Shown in pieces: positions 22,730-34,734 of a DNA stretch of 64,000 bases. The DNA lies in the NCBI RefSeq assembly GCF_022682495.2, contig NC_071392.1:106444896-106508895 (forward strand), given 5' to 3'. The notes beneath the pieces were generated by a model, which had not been told where the DNA came from, made no database searches, and was given only the letters and a program-made list of their open reading frames with translations. Position 1 is the first letter of the stretch, and every line of letters begins with the position of its first letter. This DNA comes from Desmodus rotundus (taxonomy: Eukaryota > Chordata > Mammalia > Chiroptera > Phyllostomidae). Both the position numbers and the translations under genes were made by a program.

Positions 22730-23335
22730 GCCCTCCAAAGGACTCGTGTCCTCACTGTCTGTGATTTCTCTTTGCTCAGTCTGTGCTGAAGTCACCCCTG
22801 GTCACTGGAGTCACTCCTCTCCCGCTGCCACCAGCCCATCAGAACCAGGCTAGTCAAAGTCTCCACTGACCTGACCTCCACGTTGCTCAATGCCACAGTT
22901 CTCACGTCGCTGACCTGTCAGCCAGTCGCTGCCTTCCTGAAACTCATTTACCGTCTGGCTTCTGAATCACCGTGTTCTCTTAGTGGTCCTCTATGGCATT
23001 CATTTTTCTTATTCGCCTTGGCTGGGTTCCGGTCCCGTTCGAGTGCGGAGTGATCTCTGGATGTTCTCTCTTCTCCAGCGACGCAGTCTCCTTCAGTGGT
23101 CTCGTCCAGGTCTGCCGCTCAAAGACCGCCTGCAGGCTGATGACTCCTAGTTTTTGTCTCCAGCGCACGCCTTTCCCAAGCTCTTGCCTGGTGTGTCCAG
23201 CTGCCAAGATGATGTGCTCATTTCGTTGTCTGGTTGGTTTCTCCGAGTTAGGCAAGGGCCGCGCCAAACTCATAACCTTCCCACATTCCTGCCCTCAGCC
23301 TGCGCCTCCCATGGTCTTCATGAAGATCAATATCA
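22730..23335 (+). mobile_element. LINE L2-like, more 5' segment
   Basis: Diverged but ordered similarity to the upstream part of mammalian L2: 'gatgactcctagtttttgtctccagc', 'gtgtgtccagctgcc', and 'ccgcgccaaactcataaccttccca'. Resemblance recalled, not aligned. Confidence 0.4.
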
Positions 23336-23384
23336 CTGCAAATAATGCAAATACAAATTAAATAGCATTTTCTTCTGTCACAGG

Positions 23385-23605
23385 CGTCAGCACTGCTCTG
23401 TGGCCGACAGAGCAGGCCTGGTCCTCGGCCTGTTTGTGTGAATAAAGTGCGTTGAAACAGCCACACCCATTTAATTACCTATTGTTCATGGCCGCTTTTG
23501 TGCTGGAGTGGTAGAGTCGAGTGGGTGCAGTGACGGCTTGATGTATAACGCCGAAAATATTTTCTATTTGTCTCTTTATAGAGAATGTTTGCCGAGGCCT
23601 GCTTT
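23385..23605. mobile_element. hAT-Charlie-type nonautonomous DNA transposon
   Basis: Matches a common mammalian hAT repeat: 'cggcctgtttgtgtgaataaagtgcgttgaaacagccacacccatt', 'cctattgttcatggccgctttt', 'gtcgagtgggtgcagtgacggc', and the end 'tagagaatgtttgccgaggcctg'. Same family and orientation as the copy at 49839-50050. Confidence 0.8.
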
Positions 23606-25369
23606 GTCCCATGGACAGCAAGAACTTGGGTTGAAGCAACAGCAGATAAACAGAAAGCATCTTGTTTTCAGTGGTTGGGTGGCCATATGTATATATTGTC
23701 CCAGGGATACCCAAGGCAGGCTGGGAGATATTATAACAACCTGTAATGGATCTTTGGAAATTAGATTGGAAAGGGAGAAATGCAGTGATTAGAGTGGAGT
23801 GAGAGGAGTTGATAAAGTTAGGAAAGAAGAATAGAAATTGGCACAAAGTCTTCTAACAGCAGGGTGGAGCTTTGTGACTCTTATGGTATCTTTAGATATT
23901 TTTGATAGAAAACAGTCCATCAAGCACTTATTCCCGGTCCCACACCAGGCAGAATGCTATTTATTATGCAACGTAATGACAGAGACAAAAACTCAAGGAC
24001 TTCTTAAGCTGTGCAGGGGACAGAATCGGAGATGTAAGACAGGAACAAAATGTTCAGCTCTAACGAGTGGATAAGAAGAACGTTAGAAGACTAGTAACTT
24101 AGATGTTTGAGATCGTGGGGAATGGCTGACAGGAAGGAACTGCTATAATTAAGGGCACATCTGAGGAAGTGGCATAAAACAGTGCTTTGCAAGTTTGACT
24201 TAGCAGTGAGCCAGCTGCCGAGGGCTTTAATGATGACCAGAGTGAAGGTGCTTATGGGAAATGAGATACGGCTTGTTTTTTCCCACTTGTGAGCTTTGCA
24301 TGTGATGAAAAGAAAGGGTGTTGGGAGGCAGGTTGGCCCCAGGGGTGTTCTATAAGGACATCTAATTTCATCACTTCTTCATAGTCGGGGGGGATGCTCC
24401 GAGGTGAGCTGGAGAACGACTTTGCAGGTAAGTCCCTGGGATTCTGAGCGTCCTTCCTGGCACGTAGGAAATAAGGACCAGGCCATGTGCTGCGGGCTAC
24501 ACCCACAGCTGGTCTCATGAAGGAATGTGTAAGCGTAGGTCCCTCAGAGGTGGCACCACAGGGCAGTGGGTGTCTAGCAATTGAACGTAAAGGACTTTGG
24601 CTTCCTACTGCCAGGGAGATGCAAAAAAATTTGCCAGGGGCAGATAAATTCGCAGCGCTGGATGCCGCCATCCCCGTGGGGACTGTGCCAGATGAGCCAC
24701 AGACTGTCTGATGCCAGCAAATGCTTTTTCTGGTTGGGCCTGATCATCAGTGGTGGTTCTGGCGAGGGTCTTAGAATGACAGATGTGGGAAGCTCCTTAG
24801 GAACCAACGAGTCCACTGTTTCTTCAACTTGAGGACCGTGAGATCTGGGAAGGAGAAGTGGTCATTCTTGAATCACTTTTTGTATTTCAGGATGCTTGCG
24901 TGACAATATGCCTAAGCCACACAGGTTTAAAGAGATCTCAAGTTCTTTGGGTTAGGGTTCAAGTGGATTCATCCCAGTGAGTAAGGCTGGTGATTTGATG
25001 CTGCTCAGGAGCCCCGAGAGGGGCAGTTATGTGTTGCTTTGATGAAGAGAAAATGGAGGAAGAAGGAACTTTTACTATGGAAATTCCATTTATGTAGTAG
25101 ACAAATCTTTTAAAACGTGGGGGCCTGGGAGAAGTATACTCATAGGGGAGGTTGAGAACCACTTGTCTAGTCCATTGTGTAGCCCGCATCCCTTTATTTT
25201 GTTGATGACAAATCTTAGACCCAGAAAGAAATGGAACAGATGACACAGCCCACGTTGCAGGAAACAGAAACGGCAGGACTTGCCAGCTCTGTCTTCAAGG
25301 GAAGACCTGGGGAACACTAACTGAGGCACCTGGACACTTGGATACCTGGAGCTGCCTGTAGGGCTGAAG
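23606..25369. other. Mostly unique intron sequence
   Basis: A possible reverse L2 end ('ccatcaagcacttattcccggtcccacaccaggcagaatgc') lies near 23917-23965. Nothing else can be assigned. Confidence 0.4.
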
Positions 25370-25625
25370 TGCCAACATTCGTTGAGGACCTACTATGTGC
25401 TGGGTGCTGTTCTAGGAGATTCACTTACTTCATCTCATTGAAAACTCAGAGCCATCCTGTGAGTTAGGGATTATTCCCTGAAAGCTTCAGATGAGGGAAA
25501 CAAGGCTCGGGGAGACTAAGTGACTTGCCCAAGTTTATATAATAAGTAAATAATGGAGCTGGTTCAGATGGAGGAGACTGTGGGTCCACAGCCGGTGTTC
25601 TGCCTACTGCTCCGCTCTACTTTGG
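25370..25625 (-). mobile_element. SINE MIR, nearly full length
   Basis: Reverse MIR: 'cgttgaggacctactatgtgctgggtgctgttctagg', 'gatgagggaaacaaggctcggggagac', 'aagtgacttgcccaagttta', 'ggtccacagccggtgttctgcctactgc'. Confidence 0.85.
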
Positions 25626-26730
25626 ACGATGTGCCTCTCCTGGTTTGGGCTGACCTAGGGACATGTGCCGAAGGGGTTCTGAGATGGTTGTCTTGGAAGA
25701 GAGAAACCAGCTGACTGCCTGCAGATGCGTCTGAGCCTGACTCTGTAAGTGTTGGGTGAGTTGATTTGATTTACTGAATTGTCACGCCAAGGGGCTCTTT
25801 TGTGGAAGAGAGAGTTTTGTTGTTCTGGGGAGCTCTGAATTCAGACTTAGAGCCGGTGCTGGAAACTTAGAAGGGGGCTGGTTGTGTTTGAGGAGAAGGT
25901 GGGACTCTGTTAATTAGAGGGATGGACTTCTTTCATTCACTGAACAAGTTCTGCTTACCCAGTAAAAGACAAGAGCCATTTTGAGTGGCAGAAGGACCCC
26001 TGTTTTCTAAGCAATGGAAACACCCCCTGCCCTTTGCCCCAAGCCATGGATGGGTCCAAAGCCTAGGCATTCTCAAGGTGAACTTGGTAGGTCAACTTGG
26101 TCATCTAGGGAGGGGCTAGAGGAGCTGTGCCAACTGAAGGTGGCCCTCCCATCACCCAGATGCAGCTATATAGACCTGCAAGAGACACTGATGACTGTGG
26201 CATCAGGCTCCAAATCCCCATCTAGTCTGGTGACCAGGGCCGGACCCACGTACCCTAGGCAATGGTAATGGGTAGAATAGCGTCTCATGTGTATTGAGTG
26301 CTTGCTCCTGGAGCACTTAACGGGACCCTCTCATCCATCCCTTACCCTTCTCCACCCTACTCACTGCCCTGGAAGGCTGACCTATAGGCACCACACCACT
26401 GCCCACTGGCTTTCATATGGTCAGAGATTGGAAGGAGGGACAGAGGAGTGTGTGGTCTGGATACTTATTCATTCCCTGGACACCTCCTATGCAGTCACCT
26501 GAGGGCCACTGCGCCATCTGAGGGGCCTCTCACCACTGTTTTCTCTTGTTAGGTTCCCGTGACTCCCCCTGCCCCACCCCAATCCCTCCTAACCATAGGG
26601 GCGATGACAGTGGTCCAGCTCTTGTCCTGCCTGTACCCACATAAATAGTTTATTATCTCCTGTATTCTCCTTTGAACATGCCGAGTGTGACCCCTTGATA
26701 CCTAATTGGTCGTTATAAGAATTGGAAGAC

Positions 26731-26920
26731 GCCCTGACCAGATGGCTGGGCTGGTCGGAGTGCCATCCCATACGCCACAAGGCTGCAGGTTTGATCCCGG
26801 GTTGGGGCGCATGTGGGAGGCAACTGGTGGATGTTTCTTACATCGATCTTTCTTTCTCTCCCTTCTTCCCTCTAGAATCAATACAAACATATCCTCGGGT
26901 GAGAATTAGTTAAAAAAACA
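26731..26920 (+). mobile_element. VES SINE (bat, tRNA-derived)
   Basis: Starts GCCCTGACCAGATGGCTGGG, with an A-box-like segment at 26743-26758 and a B-box 'ggtttgatcccgg' at 26788-26800. It continues 'ttggggcgcatgtgggaggcaactggtgg', the hallmark 'catcgatctttctttctctcccttc', and ends in an A-rich tail. This is the chiropteran VES layout in sense orientation. It is diverged and not a functional tRNA gene. Confidence 0.9.
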
Positions 26921-26929
26921 CATGGGGAC

Positions 26930-27040
26930 TATTGTCATCATCACCCCTATTTTTAAGTGAGGAAACTGGCACAGCACGGTCCTGTCGTTTGCCCCAGAGT
27001 CGCACTGTTTGGAAGGGGTAGAGACAGTTTGCATCCCGCC
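26930..27040 (-). mobile_element. SINE MIR fragment
   Basis: Reverse MIR core: 'atcatcacccctatttttaagtgaggaaactggcacagcac', then 'tttgccccagagtcgcac'. Confidence 0.6.
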
Positions 27041-28453
27041 TGTCCTTGTTTTTCGCCGCTCCGTGAGGATACCTAGTTCTGTGACCTCTTTTTTAAGCAG
27101 ACTGAAGACACAGGAGAAAAGGGAAACAAGAACCAGGAGAAGGAGGCTGTGTAGCTTTCTAGGACCCCGTCACCCAATCTGTACCCTCATTTTCATCCTC
27201 AGGGCTCACAGAGGGTAGGAATGCTCCAGCCACAAGGGGGCTCAGAGCTCCCAAGGAGCATGCCAAAAGAGCCCTAAAAAGGTCATTTCCAGGAGTCCTG
27301 AGTTTCTAACCCCTTTAGTTAAACTAAAACTTTATCCCTGTTGCATGTGAGGTTCAACAAATGTCTGTTGCCTTCACATCCCGCTTCCCATCAAGCCAGA
27401 GTGGTGCCTCTTGCGCCCCCTTGAGGCCAAGAGATGTGAGGCGGTTGCTGTGCTTATCTGGACTGTGAAGCAAGGAGAGGAAGGAGCCCTAACACCACCG
27501 ACTTGGGGAACAGCTGGTGAGGATGCGGCCAGCCCCAGTCCCTCCCTGCATGGCTTTGTGCTTTGGAAGCATTTGCCCCGAGCCTGACATCTGCTTCTGT
27601 GATGCATTTTGCTGAGCTCTCTTCAGAGGGGGCGGTCATCACAAGGTGTTTCATTAGGTGTCTTAATAAGCCTTGTAACTGCAGCCTGGCCCGCCTCTCC
27701 CCTGTGGAGCTGCTTTCTGCATGAGGCAGGGAAGGGTGGATGGTTCAGACATAATTTTCATTGGCAGCAGGAGTATTATTTTTGCATAATAAAGCACGGC
27801 GGGTGACCTTATCAGGAGTGGGAGAAGGGAGCAGGCGGCAAGTCGTGGTTCTGGGTGAGACACGGAGGCTGGCGTGCCTGCGGGTGACGGGAAGGTGTTA
27901 ACTTCAGTGCTCACCTCCCCGAAGACCCCGAAGAGGTCTGGCTGCATAGAGAGCCACACCCTGGACGCAGCAGGCACGGCTGTCGCCTGACTGAGGCAAG
28001 GGCTGTGCGTGCTCTTTGGGGGCACCCCTGGCTTGAACCCTGAGCTCTGGCCCAGCCGGGGGTTTGTTTCTTCTCCTGCCCTGTTCGTCCCCATCCTTGT
28101 TCCTCACAGGCATGGGGCTGCCCCTGGTTTCCTGAGGTGTTCCTGGATAATCCAGCTTGCTCTTGAGCAGGCACTATATTCTTGGCTGTCTCCCTAGACC
28201 AGACTGCAGGGTTCTGTTCAGACTTGCCTTGGATTCCTGCGTTCAGATCATACCTTGGTTGCATCCTGACATGTCCTTCACCCTGGCTTTGGTCGATCCT
28301 CCTGAAGCACATAGGTGGTGTGGCCTGTGAAGGTGTCTCTGCCTCCCCTCCCTCCTCCCACCCTCCACAACAGAGGCTGTTCCTGACAAGGAGAGTCTGG
28401 GATTACAGACTTTTTAAAGCAATCTGGTGGTAGTATTCAGCTGGAACCACGGG
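27041..28453. other. Unique intron sequence with possible conserved element
   Basis: No transposon recognised. The part at 27650-27800 ('gtattatttttgcataataaagc' and neighbours) resembles conserved noncoding DNA. Frames at 27663-28312 overlap in several phases and lack homology. Confidence 0.45.
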
Positions 28454-28476
28454 ACACACACACACTCACACACACG
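28454..28476. repeat. Interrupted (AC)n microsatellite
   Basis: Two short CA runs separated by 'ctcac'. Confidence 0.9.
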
Positions 28477-28549
28477 TACTTACTCTTCAATTTATGAGAG
28501 GATGGGAAATAGATTTAGATAAAATCATAAACCGTCAGGCACAGAAATG

Positions 28550-28660
28550 ACAACCTTGGACAACCAACTAGTACAATCCTCTAATTATATGGAAGAAGCA
28601 GTGGAGATCCAGAGGGGAAGTGACTTGGCCAGTGCCACGCACTGTGTTAGTCCTTTGCAC
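28550..28660 (-). mobile_element. SINE MIR fragment
   Basis: Contains 'gcagtggagatccagaggggaagtgacttggccagtgccacgc', the MIR core in reverse orientation. Confidence 0.6.
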
Positions 28661-30779
28661 TTTCCCCAGTCTGGACTTCTTTCCGCTAAAGTGATCACGG
28701 GGGCAGGGGGCAAACCAAACAGAAAGAACACGTGACTTGCAAGAAGGCACTTGTTTGACAGCTATGATGATCTTGAGAACATTCGCAGGTTCCAGCGAGG
28801 GAGGGGTCGGGCTCCTTGCTAAGCAGGGTCTGGACCCTTTGTCCTTAGGCATTATGTCTCTCTCACGGGGGCATCTCCATCCTCTGCTGCATTTTAATAG
28901 GGGGTGGGAACTTAATGTGGCGGTACAAGTTCAAGAAAAGCACCTATTCCCCGAGGGCTGGATCTCAGAGACCCTAAACTCACCACTTTATTGACACACT
29001 AGGAGACTATACTCAGACAAAGTGCCTGGGCACGGTGGGGGGGGGCGCTGAATAGAGAGCCATGGATGGGCGGGCATGGACCATGAGACCATCCACAGCA
29101 GGTGACTTGTTGACTCCCAGTACTCTGTCTCCTAGCATGGGGTCTGACCCAAAGTAGGGGCTCACACTGATCAGGTAGGGGGGGGTGAATGAATGAATGC
29201 CAGAGTGATATTATGCAGGCTCTGCGTATAAGAATGCATATGTTGGAGGTACCCAAGGACTGTTTGTTTTGGTGGTTTGGGAGAGGGCAGAGGGGACGGG
29301 AAGGGAAGTGTCAGCAGCCCTACATGCCCGTTGTCCAATGATGGATGTCATCCAGGGGCCCCCACCAGGGCATCCTCTGCCAAGTCGGCATTCTGACACA
29401 GGATGCTCTGGGCCACAAGGACAAAGTGAACCGTGGCATCTCTGAACTCACTGGTCCTGGGAGCACTCTGTATACCCAGAAGTCATCTTATAGAAAGGAC
29501 CTTGTAATTCAAATGGTAGAGTGGGACCCTGTGGAGGCAGGGACCCCCCATCTGGCTTATCTTGGGCAGTGAGTTTATGAGAATCCTCATTGTCCCCTTG
29601 ATGCTTTTTGAATTTTATGGACTTCCTGTTACGAACCTAAGTTAATTTTTTTCATCACAAAATTAAAAAAAAACTATTATTATTACTAATGGTATTTCCC
29701 CTATTATTACTGCTGCATAACTGCCAATGCTACTTCTTACGTTTCTTATGAGAGCAAAGTGAAATAATGTGTTTAAAGTAGGGAGCACAGAACCTGGAAC
29801 ACAGACCCTCTCGGAGACTCCCCAGGGGAAGTGTGGTCCCCCTACGTCGAGTTTTCACTTGACTGTTTTGTTTTGATATTCAGTGTTTTTCCTCATTATC
29901 TTCTCTCGTTCTGACAAATTTTATGAAGGTTATTGATCTTGCAGTTTTCTTGGCCAAGTTTCTAAGGTTTTACACACACCTACACTCATACACCTTATGT
30001 TTTCCGAACCAGCTACAGAATTCTCTTCCTAAGAAAAAAATATACTGTGTGAGGTCAGCATATATGATGACAGGTGGCCTTCACCCCTCACTTTACTCCA
30101 ATAAGAATGGGACATCTATTAGAATTAAGCACAGAGATGGCTTTCGTCCAATTCAGGAGCCCACCCCCCCCAACCCCCGCAGCCCCCACCGTGCTTACTT
30201 CCCTCCTGAGAACGAACGCTGCTGCCTGGGCCTCCTTTCTCTGCACATCTCAGCGAGCTCTCTGTCCCCGGTCCACCCCGCTCCCCTTCAAGTACTCGTT
30301 ACACCTGCCACATCCTTTATATTTCTCATCTTTGGATTCAGGCCACCAGAGGTTGTCACCCTCGCCAGCTTTCTTTGGAGAAATGACAACTTGAGATGCT
30401 ACCATCTGCCACATTTACCTGAATTACCTCCAATTCTAGAGTTTCTGCTTCCAGAAAGAAATAATTCCTGGGGTTGATTTCTGACAGGCCCCTGGTTGTG
30501 GCAGCTGCTCCAGCAGAGGCTATGATGGGAGCGGCCGTCCCGGGGTGGGAGGTTGCTGCGGAGCTGGTACTGATCCCAGGATTTGTCGGCGCACGGAGGC
30601 AGCGCGTCAGGCAGCATGTGGGGTGCTCTGCGCATTCTGTAATTGCTTATTTACCTCCCGCCTGCGATTGTCTGTCGGAAGCTATCAATAGCTGCAGTTT
30701 ATTTTCCAAATCTCCTTAGGGAACTAAAGTTTATCTCACATGGGAAGAGTCCTTTAATCTTGGAATTTTTAAGCCAGAA
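28661..30779. other. Unique intron sequence, weak MIR traces
   Basis: A MIR-like 3' end may lie at 29755-29810. The longest open frame of the window (29923-30477, 184 codons) is here but has no recognisable domain and no gene context. 30590-30720 looks constrained. Confidence 0.4.
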
Positions 30780-30920
30780 GCTCCTATGGAGACAATGTAA
30801 TCCACATGCTTAGCAGGTGGAGACTTTGAGATCCAGGAAGAGAATTCTCTTATCCAGGGTCACACTAGGTCGAGCTAGAGGGGACTTCTTTCCCTAACTC
30901 TGGCCTCCTAGGACTTAGCT
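30780..30920 (-). mobile_element. SINE MIR-like fragment, weak
   Basis: Order resembles reverse MIR: 'gtggagactttgagatccaggaagag', 'cttatccagggtcacactaggtcgagctagagggga', 'ctaactctggcctcc'. Diverged. Confidence 0.4.
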
Positions 30921-31744
30921 GCTTAGCTGTCTTATAGGGGCGGTTCATGTTTCACAGACACTGGGCTCTTTTCCCGTTTGTGTGTCTTCTGGCGTTTGGG
31001 GAATGTTCTCCATGCAGCCTCCGTGGGAACCTCTTCCAACGTGAGGAGGGAGACCTGTGAACCCACATCTGGCTGCCTTTCATGAGACCAGGATGCTGTC
31101 AGAGAATGCGAGAGTTTTCTAATTCTGAGTATTGTTCTAAGAGTGGGCCTTGTTCTAACTAACAGTGATTTGTGCCAAATCTTAGGAGATGTGGAACAGT
31201 AATTCAACAAAAGCTGCTGTGATGATGAGCATGAATGTGGCCGCTGTGACTTTCTGAGACCTCGGCGTGGAGCTGACGATCAAATGGGGGAGGGGGGGCC
31301 TTCGGGCCAAATGGCAGTGTTTTGAGGAGGGTGGCAAACTTTGGCTCGAGCTGGATTGAAGCTATTTTTCTTTCCCAGACTCCTGAGTATGCAACTGCTC
31401 TGAAGTGGCCATTGTGCAGACACCTGCACGCGTGTTCACTTTCGTGATCGTGAGCTAGATTCAGGCCACATTCTCTTCCCATATTCCAGAAATCCAAGAA
31501 GCTATGAAAATGGAAAGCTATTATTTTTTTTAAAGTTTAACCCTGAATTTATTTGGCTGCCGAATCCTACCCAAGCTGACGGGAAGCTGTTTATAGTCTT
31601 TGTCTCACCTTGCATGAATTTTCATACGCCTTCTTGTGGAAATATTGAATATATTGCCCCAGATCTCACTGGGGAGGTTTGATGTGGCTACATTATGTTT
31701 CTAAAAATCAGAACCATTCTGGGTTCTGGAGTAGTTCTTGTGTT

Positions 31745-31905
31745 GAAGGTTTGAGATCAGGGGTCAGGGAGGGCCTAGAGGACAATCCGCATTTTAAAGT
31801 TAGGGAAACAGAGTCTGAGAGCGGTGAAGGGATTTGCCCAAGGACACTCAGCTCAATAATGGCACAGCTAGACCCACACGGCACAGCTTTCAAAGGCACT
31901 TTGAC
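31745..31905 (-). mobile_element. SINE MIR
   Basis: Reverse MIR: 'cgcattttaaagttagggaaacagagtctgagagc', 'gatttgcccaaggacactcagctcaataatggcacagctagaccc'. Confidence 0.8.
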
Positions 31906-32439
31906 TCAATACTGGAGGAGGTTCCTCCTCTGAGCCATGATGCTCCCCAAGAAGGGGCAGGAGGCAGGCCCACAGAGGATGGGATGTCTGCTCTGAGGTC
32001 AGGCCCCAGCTAGCAGTGCAGTTTGCGGGGACGGGCACAGTGCATCTCTTATGGAGAGAGGGTTCAGGGAGCATGCTGTCAGGTGTCAGGATAGGATGGC
32101 AAGCCTGTGGAGTGTGGCTGAGGGTGGCAGGGCCCAGACAGTGACTTTCCCAATGGGAGACATTGTGCCTGTGAGAACCAGGCAGGGCACTGCAGGGACA
32201 GAGGCTGTGGGCAGTCTGAGCCCGGGCACACTCATCACAGTGCCTACTCTCTGGCGGCATGAGGAACGACTGGGAAAGAGTTCCAGCTCTCTCCCAGCCC
32301 CTATGTGACTGCGGGGACACCCATGTCCTTGCTCAGGACTTGCTCTCCCTGTCTGTAAGGGGCAGGGCAGAGCGGGCTGGCGGCCATTCACCCTCAAGAG
32401 GTGCATCTTTGCAGAAATTGCAAGGCACTATGGGTACGC

Positions 32440-32640
32440 TGACCTAAGACTGGGTGGGTTCAACTCCAGACTCTAGTACTCATTTGCTGAATGACATGGG
32501 ACGAGTTGCTTTGTCTCTCTGTGCCTCATATGTTTAATATGAGGAAGTAATACTTCTTGATAGTTAATTTGTGAGGGTTAATACAAAGGGACATAAAAGG
32601 CCTGGCCCAGTGCCACAGACATAGCAAGTTCTAAAGAAAA
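32440..32640 (+). mobile_element. SINE MIR, nearly full length
   Basis: Sense MIR: 'gggtgggttcaactccagactc', 'gacatgggacgagttgctttgtctctctgtgcctc', 'gaggaagtaatacttcttgatag', 'gtgagggttaatacaaagg', 'cctggcccagtgccacagacatagcaagt'. Confidence 0.85.
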
Positions 32641-32739
32641 AAGAAACACTATCTGTTGTCCTGTAATTCTTTGCTAGCCGTTTTACATATAAACTGGGCC
32701 TTTTAAAATGAAAATTTAAAAACTAAATTGACAATGAAA

Positions 32740-32870
32740 TTGTCCCAGTTTCATAGATGAGAAATCTGCCAACAGGTGTCAAGATGAGTGCCAGGAAGTA
32801 AGGGGCTGATTAGGTAATCAAACCTGGGCTGCTCTGCTCTCCAGCTGGCTTGGCACCGTGCGTTTCGTAG
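32740..32870 (-). mobile_element. SINE MIR fragment
   Basis: Reverse MIR: 'ccagtttcatagatgagaaat', 'gccaggaagtaaggggctg', 'caaacctgggctgctctgctctcc'. With the preceding element it forms an inverted MIR pair. Confidence 0.6.
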
Positions 32871-33672
32871 CTTTTCCTGACTTGTGAGCCAGATGTTGGC
32901 CTGTGCCCACACCTTCCAGCCCAAGGACTTGAGTTTCTCTAAAGGCTTGGTCTGTCTTTTCACGTTTAAGGCTGTGCTTGGCTCTGAACTGCCAAGTTTG
33001 CAGAGTCACGAGGATCGGCCTCTGCTCTGGGAGGGCTTTGCAGGAAATAGGGATGTCCAGGGCTTGCCATTTATTTAACAGCCAGGAGGGCACAGACCAG
33101 GCAGTGGCACGGAGGTCCCAGGGACCATTTATAGTCGATTTGAGGGGAACCTGTGTCCTGGGAGGTGGGCCATCGAGAGGAGATGTAAAGCTGCAGGAAC
33201 GGATGGCCGTGGCTGCAGTGTCTGGCGTGGGAGCGTGCGTGGCCCTGCACTGGCAGTCGGCAGAAGAGGTTCCTCACCTCTAGTCTGAGCAGTGGGGGGC
33301 AGGGGTAACCTGTTCCTGGAAGGTCTCTTGGCGACAGCTTCTTAGACTCCAATTCCAGAGCTGGAGAGAGCTGGCTGACCCCAAAACTTCATCTTACAAT
33401 ACCGCCGGGAGAACCAGGCCAGGAGCTAAGTGGACAGGTTCTTGCCGTCTGAACCCTGTTGTGTGTGAGGCACCCTGACAGCTGCTTCCCAACATGCTTG
33501 CTCAGAAGTCTTTACTCTGCCCCTGGAAATGCCCCATTTCTGACGTGCAGAATTCCTTCTTACTGAGCCATGGGTTTTCAATGTTTTGCCTTGATTAAGG
33601 AGAAAGGAGAAGTATTTTCCACTTCTGAACACACTTTTTCTCTTACTCTTTTCTCTCTGTGTCTCCCTGTTA

Positions 33673-33738
<66 letters not shown>
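33673..33738. repeat. Compound microsatellite (GTCT)9-(CT)16
   Basis: Nine perfect GTCT tetranucleotides (33673-33708) pass into a perfect CT run up to 33738. Expected to be highly length-variable. Confidence 0.95.
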
Positions 33739-33741
<3 letters not shown>

Positions 33742-33961
33742 CTCTTCTGATTATTAAGATAGAAAGTTTGGAAAATTCAGGAAATTGTTAAGATGAAAAT
33801 GATAATTACCTGTAAATCCAGTAACTAGATATTGTTATTGTTAATATTTTTGCATCTTTCCTTCTAGGTACCTCTTTTCTTTTTTAATTAAAGACCATGT
33901 TCTTGTTTAGAACAGTTATAAAAATAATAGTCTGCAAGGCTTACAGTGGAAATCAGCAGCA

Positions 33962-33972
33962 CCCCCCCCCCC
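33962..33972. repeat. Poly(C), 11 nt
   Basis: Homopolymer C run inside an A/C-rich context. Confidence 0.95.
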
Positions 33973-34734
33973 ACCGATTCTCTCTCCCCCAAGGCAACCA
34001 GTGTCAGCGCCCTTAGCTGTCCTTTCCCCCTTGCGTTTAACATTGCATTTCTAAGCAACCTGCAAATTCTTCGATTCCTGGTTTATTTCTTCTGCATATT
34101 ATCAGTCAGCTTGTCTGGCAACTTTGTAAACTTTCTCCCCGCCACATCCGGGGGTGCTTCCCCCTTCAACCTCCCCAATATGGTCACATCATCAGATAGA
34201 GGGAACTCAGTTGTCAGGGTTGGCCTCATTTGCAGTCTATCGACGCAATTCATTTCCAGGTGATGGGATTCCAGGTGGTGGTATTGTGATTACATTCTTA
34301 TTTCTCCTGTAAGAGTTAATAATTGCCTTTTACAATTGATTATTTAGTTTGCTTTTAATTGATCACTAAGATTTTCTGAGTCTTCTCCCCGAAGAGCTAA
34401 TCTCATCTCGTTATATGCAGACTCATCAAGTTATCTAATGCCTTCATGTATCTGGGGCCTTCTGATTTTTTACTTTTATTTGACCTGCTGATTCTCTAGC
34501 ACCTAGACTGGGATTTTCCTGGGATTTTCTGCTATCTCTCTCCCTTTTCCCAGCTTCCATGAGTTCCTCGTTCTTTTAGAGCGCAGTATCCAGGAGCTTC
34601 CTTAGAAAGGCTTCATGGATGGAAAGTAAAACTGAAAATGGCTCACAGTCATTTTATTCTATTTTTACATTGGATTGGTAGTTTGGCTGGGTATAGAATT
34701 TTAGTAGGGATTAATTTTCCCTCATAATTTTTTA

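Larger units (their letters stand above)
32871..34460. other. Unique sequence with simple repeats
   Basis: Apart from the simple repeats listed, no transposon is recognised. Frames at 32978-33352 are short and overlap in opposite phases. Confidence 0.45.

Noticed and set aside
24390..24440. Possible extra exon (AG ... GTAAGT-like donor near 24427)
   Set aside because: A donor-like 'aggtaagtcc' is present, but the preceding frame has no similarity to PTPRT or any other protein.
26731..26920. tRNA gene from the A and B boxes
   Set aside because: It is a VES SINE with a tRNA-related head, diverged boxes and a tail; there is no complete cloverleaf or anticodon arm.
29923..30477. 184-codon frame, longest of the window
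   Set aside because: Length is within chance for a 64-kb six-frame scan, and the sequence has no domain, signal peptide or gene context.
31297..31308. GGCC-TTCG-GGCC hairpin with a UUCG loop
   Set aside because: Stem of only 4 bp beside a G-run; expected by chance at this window size.
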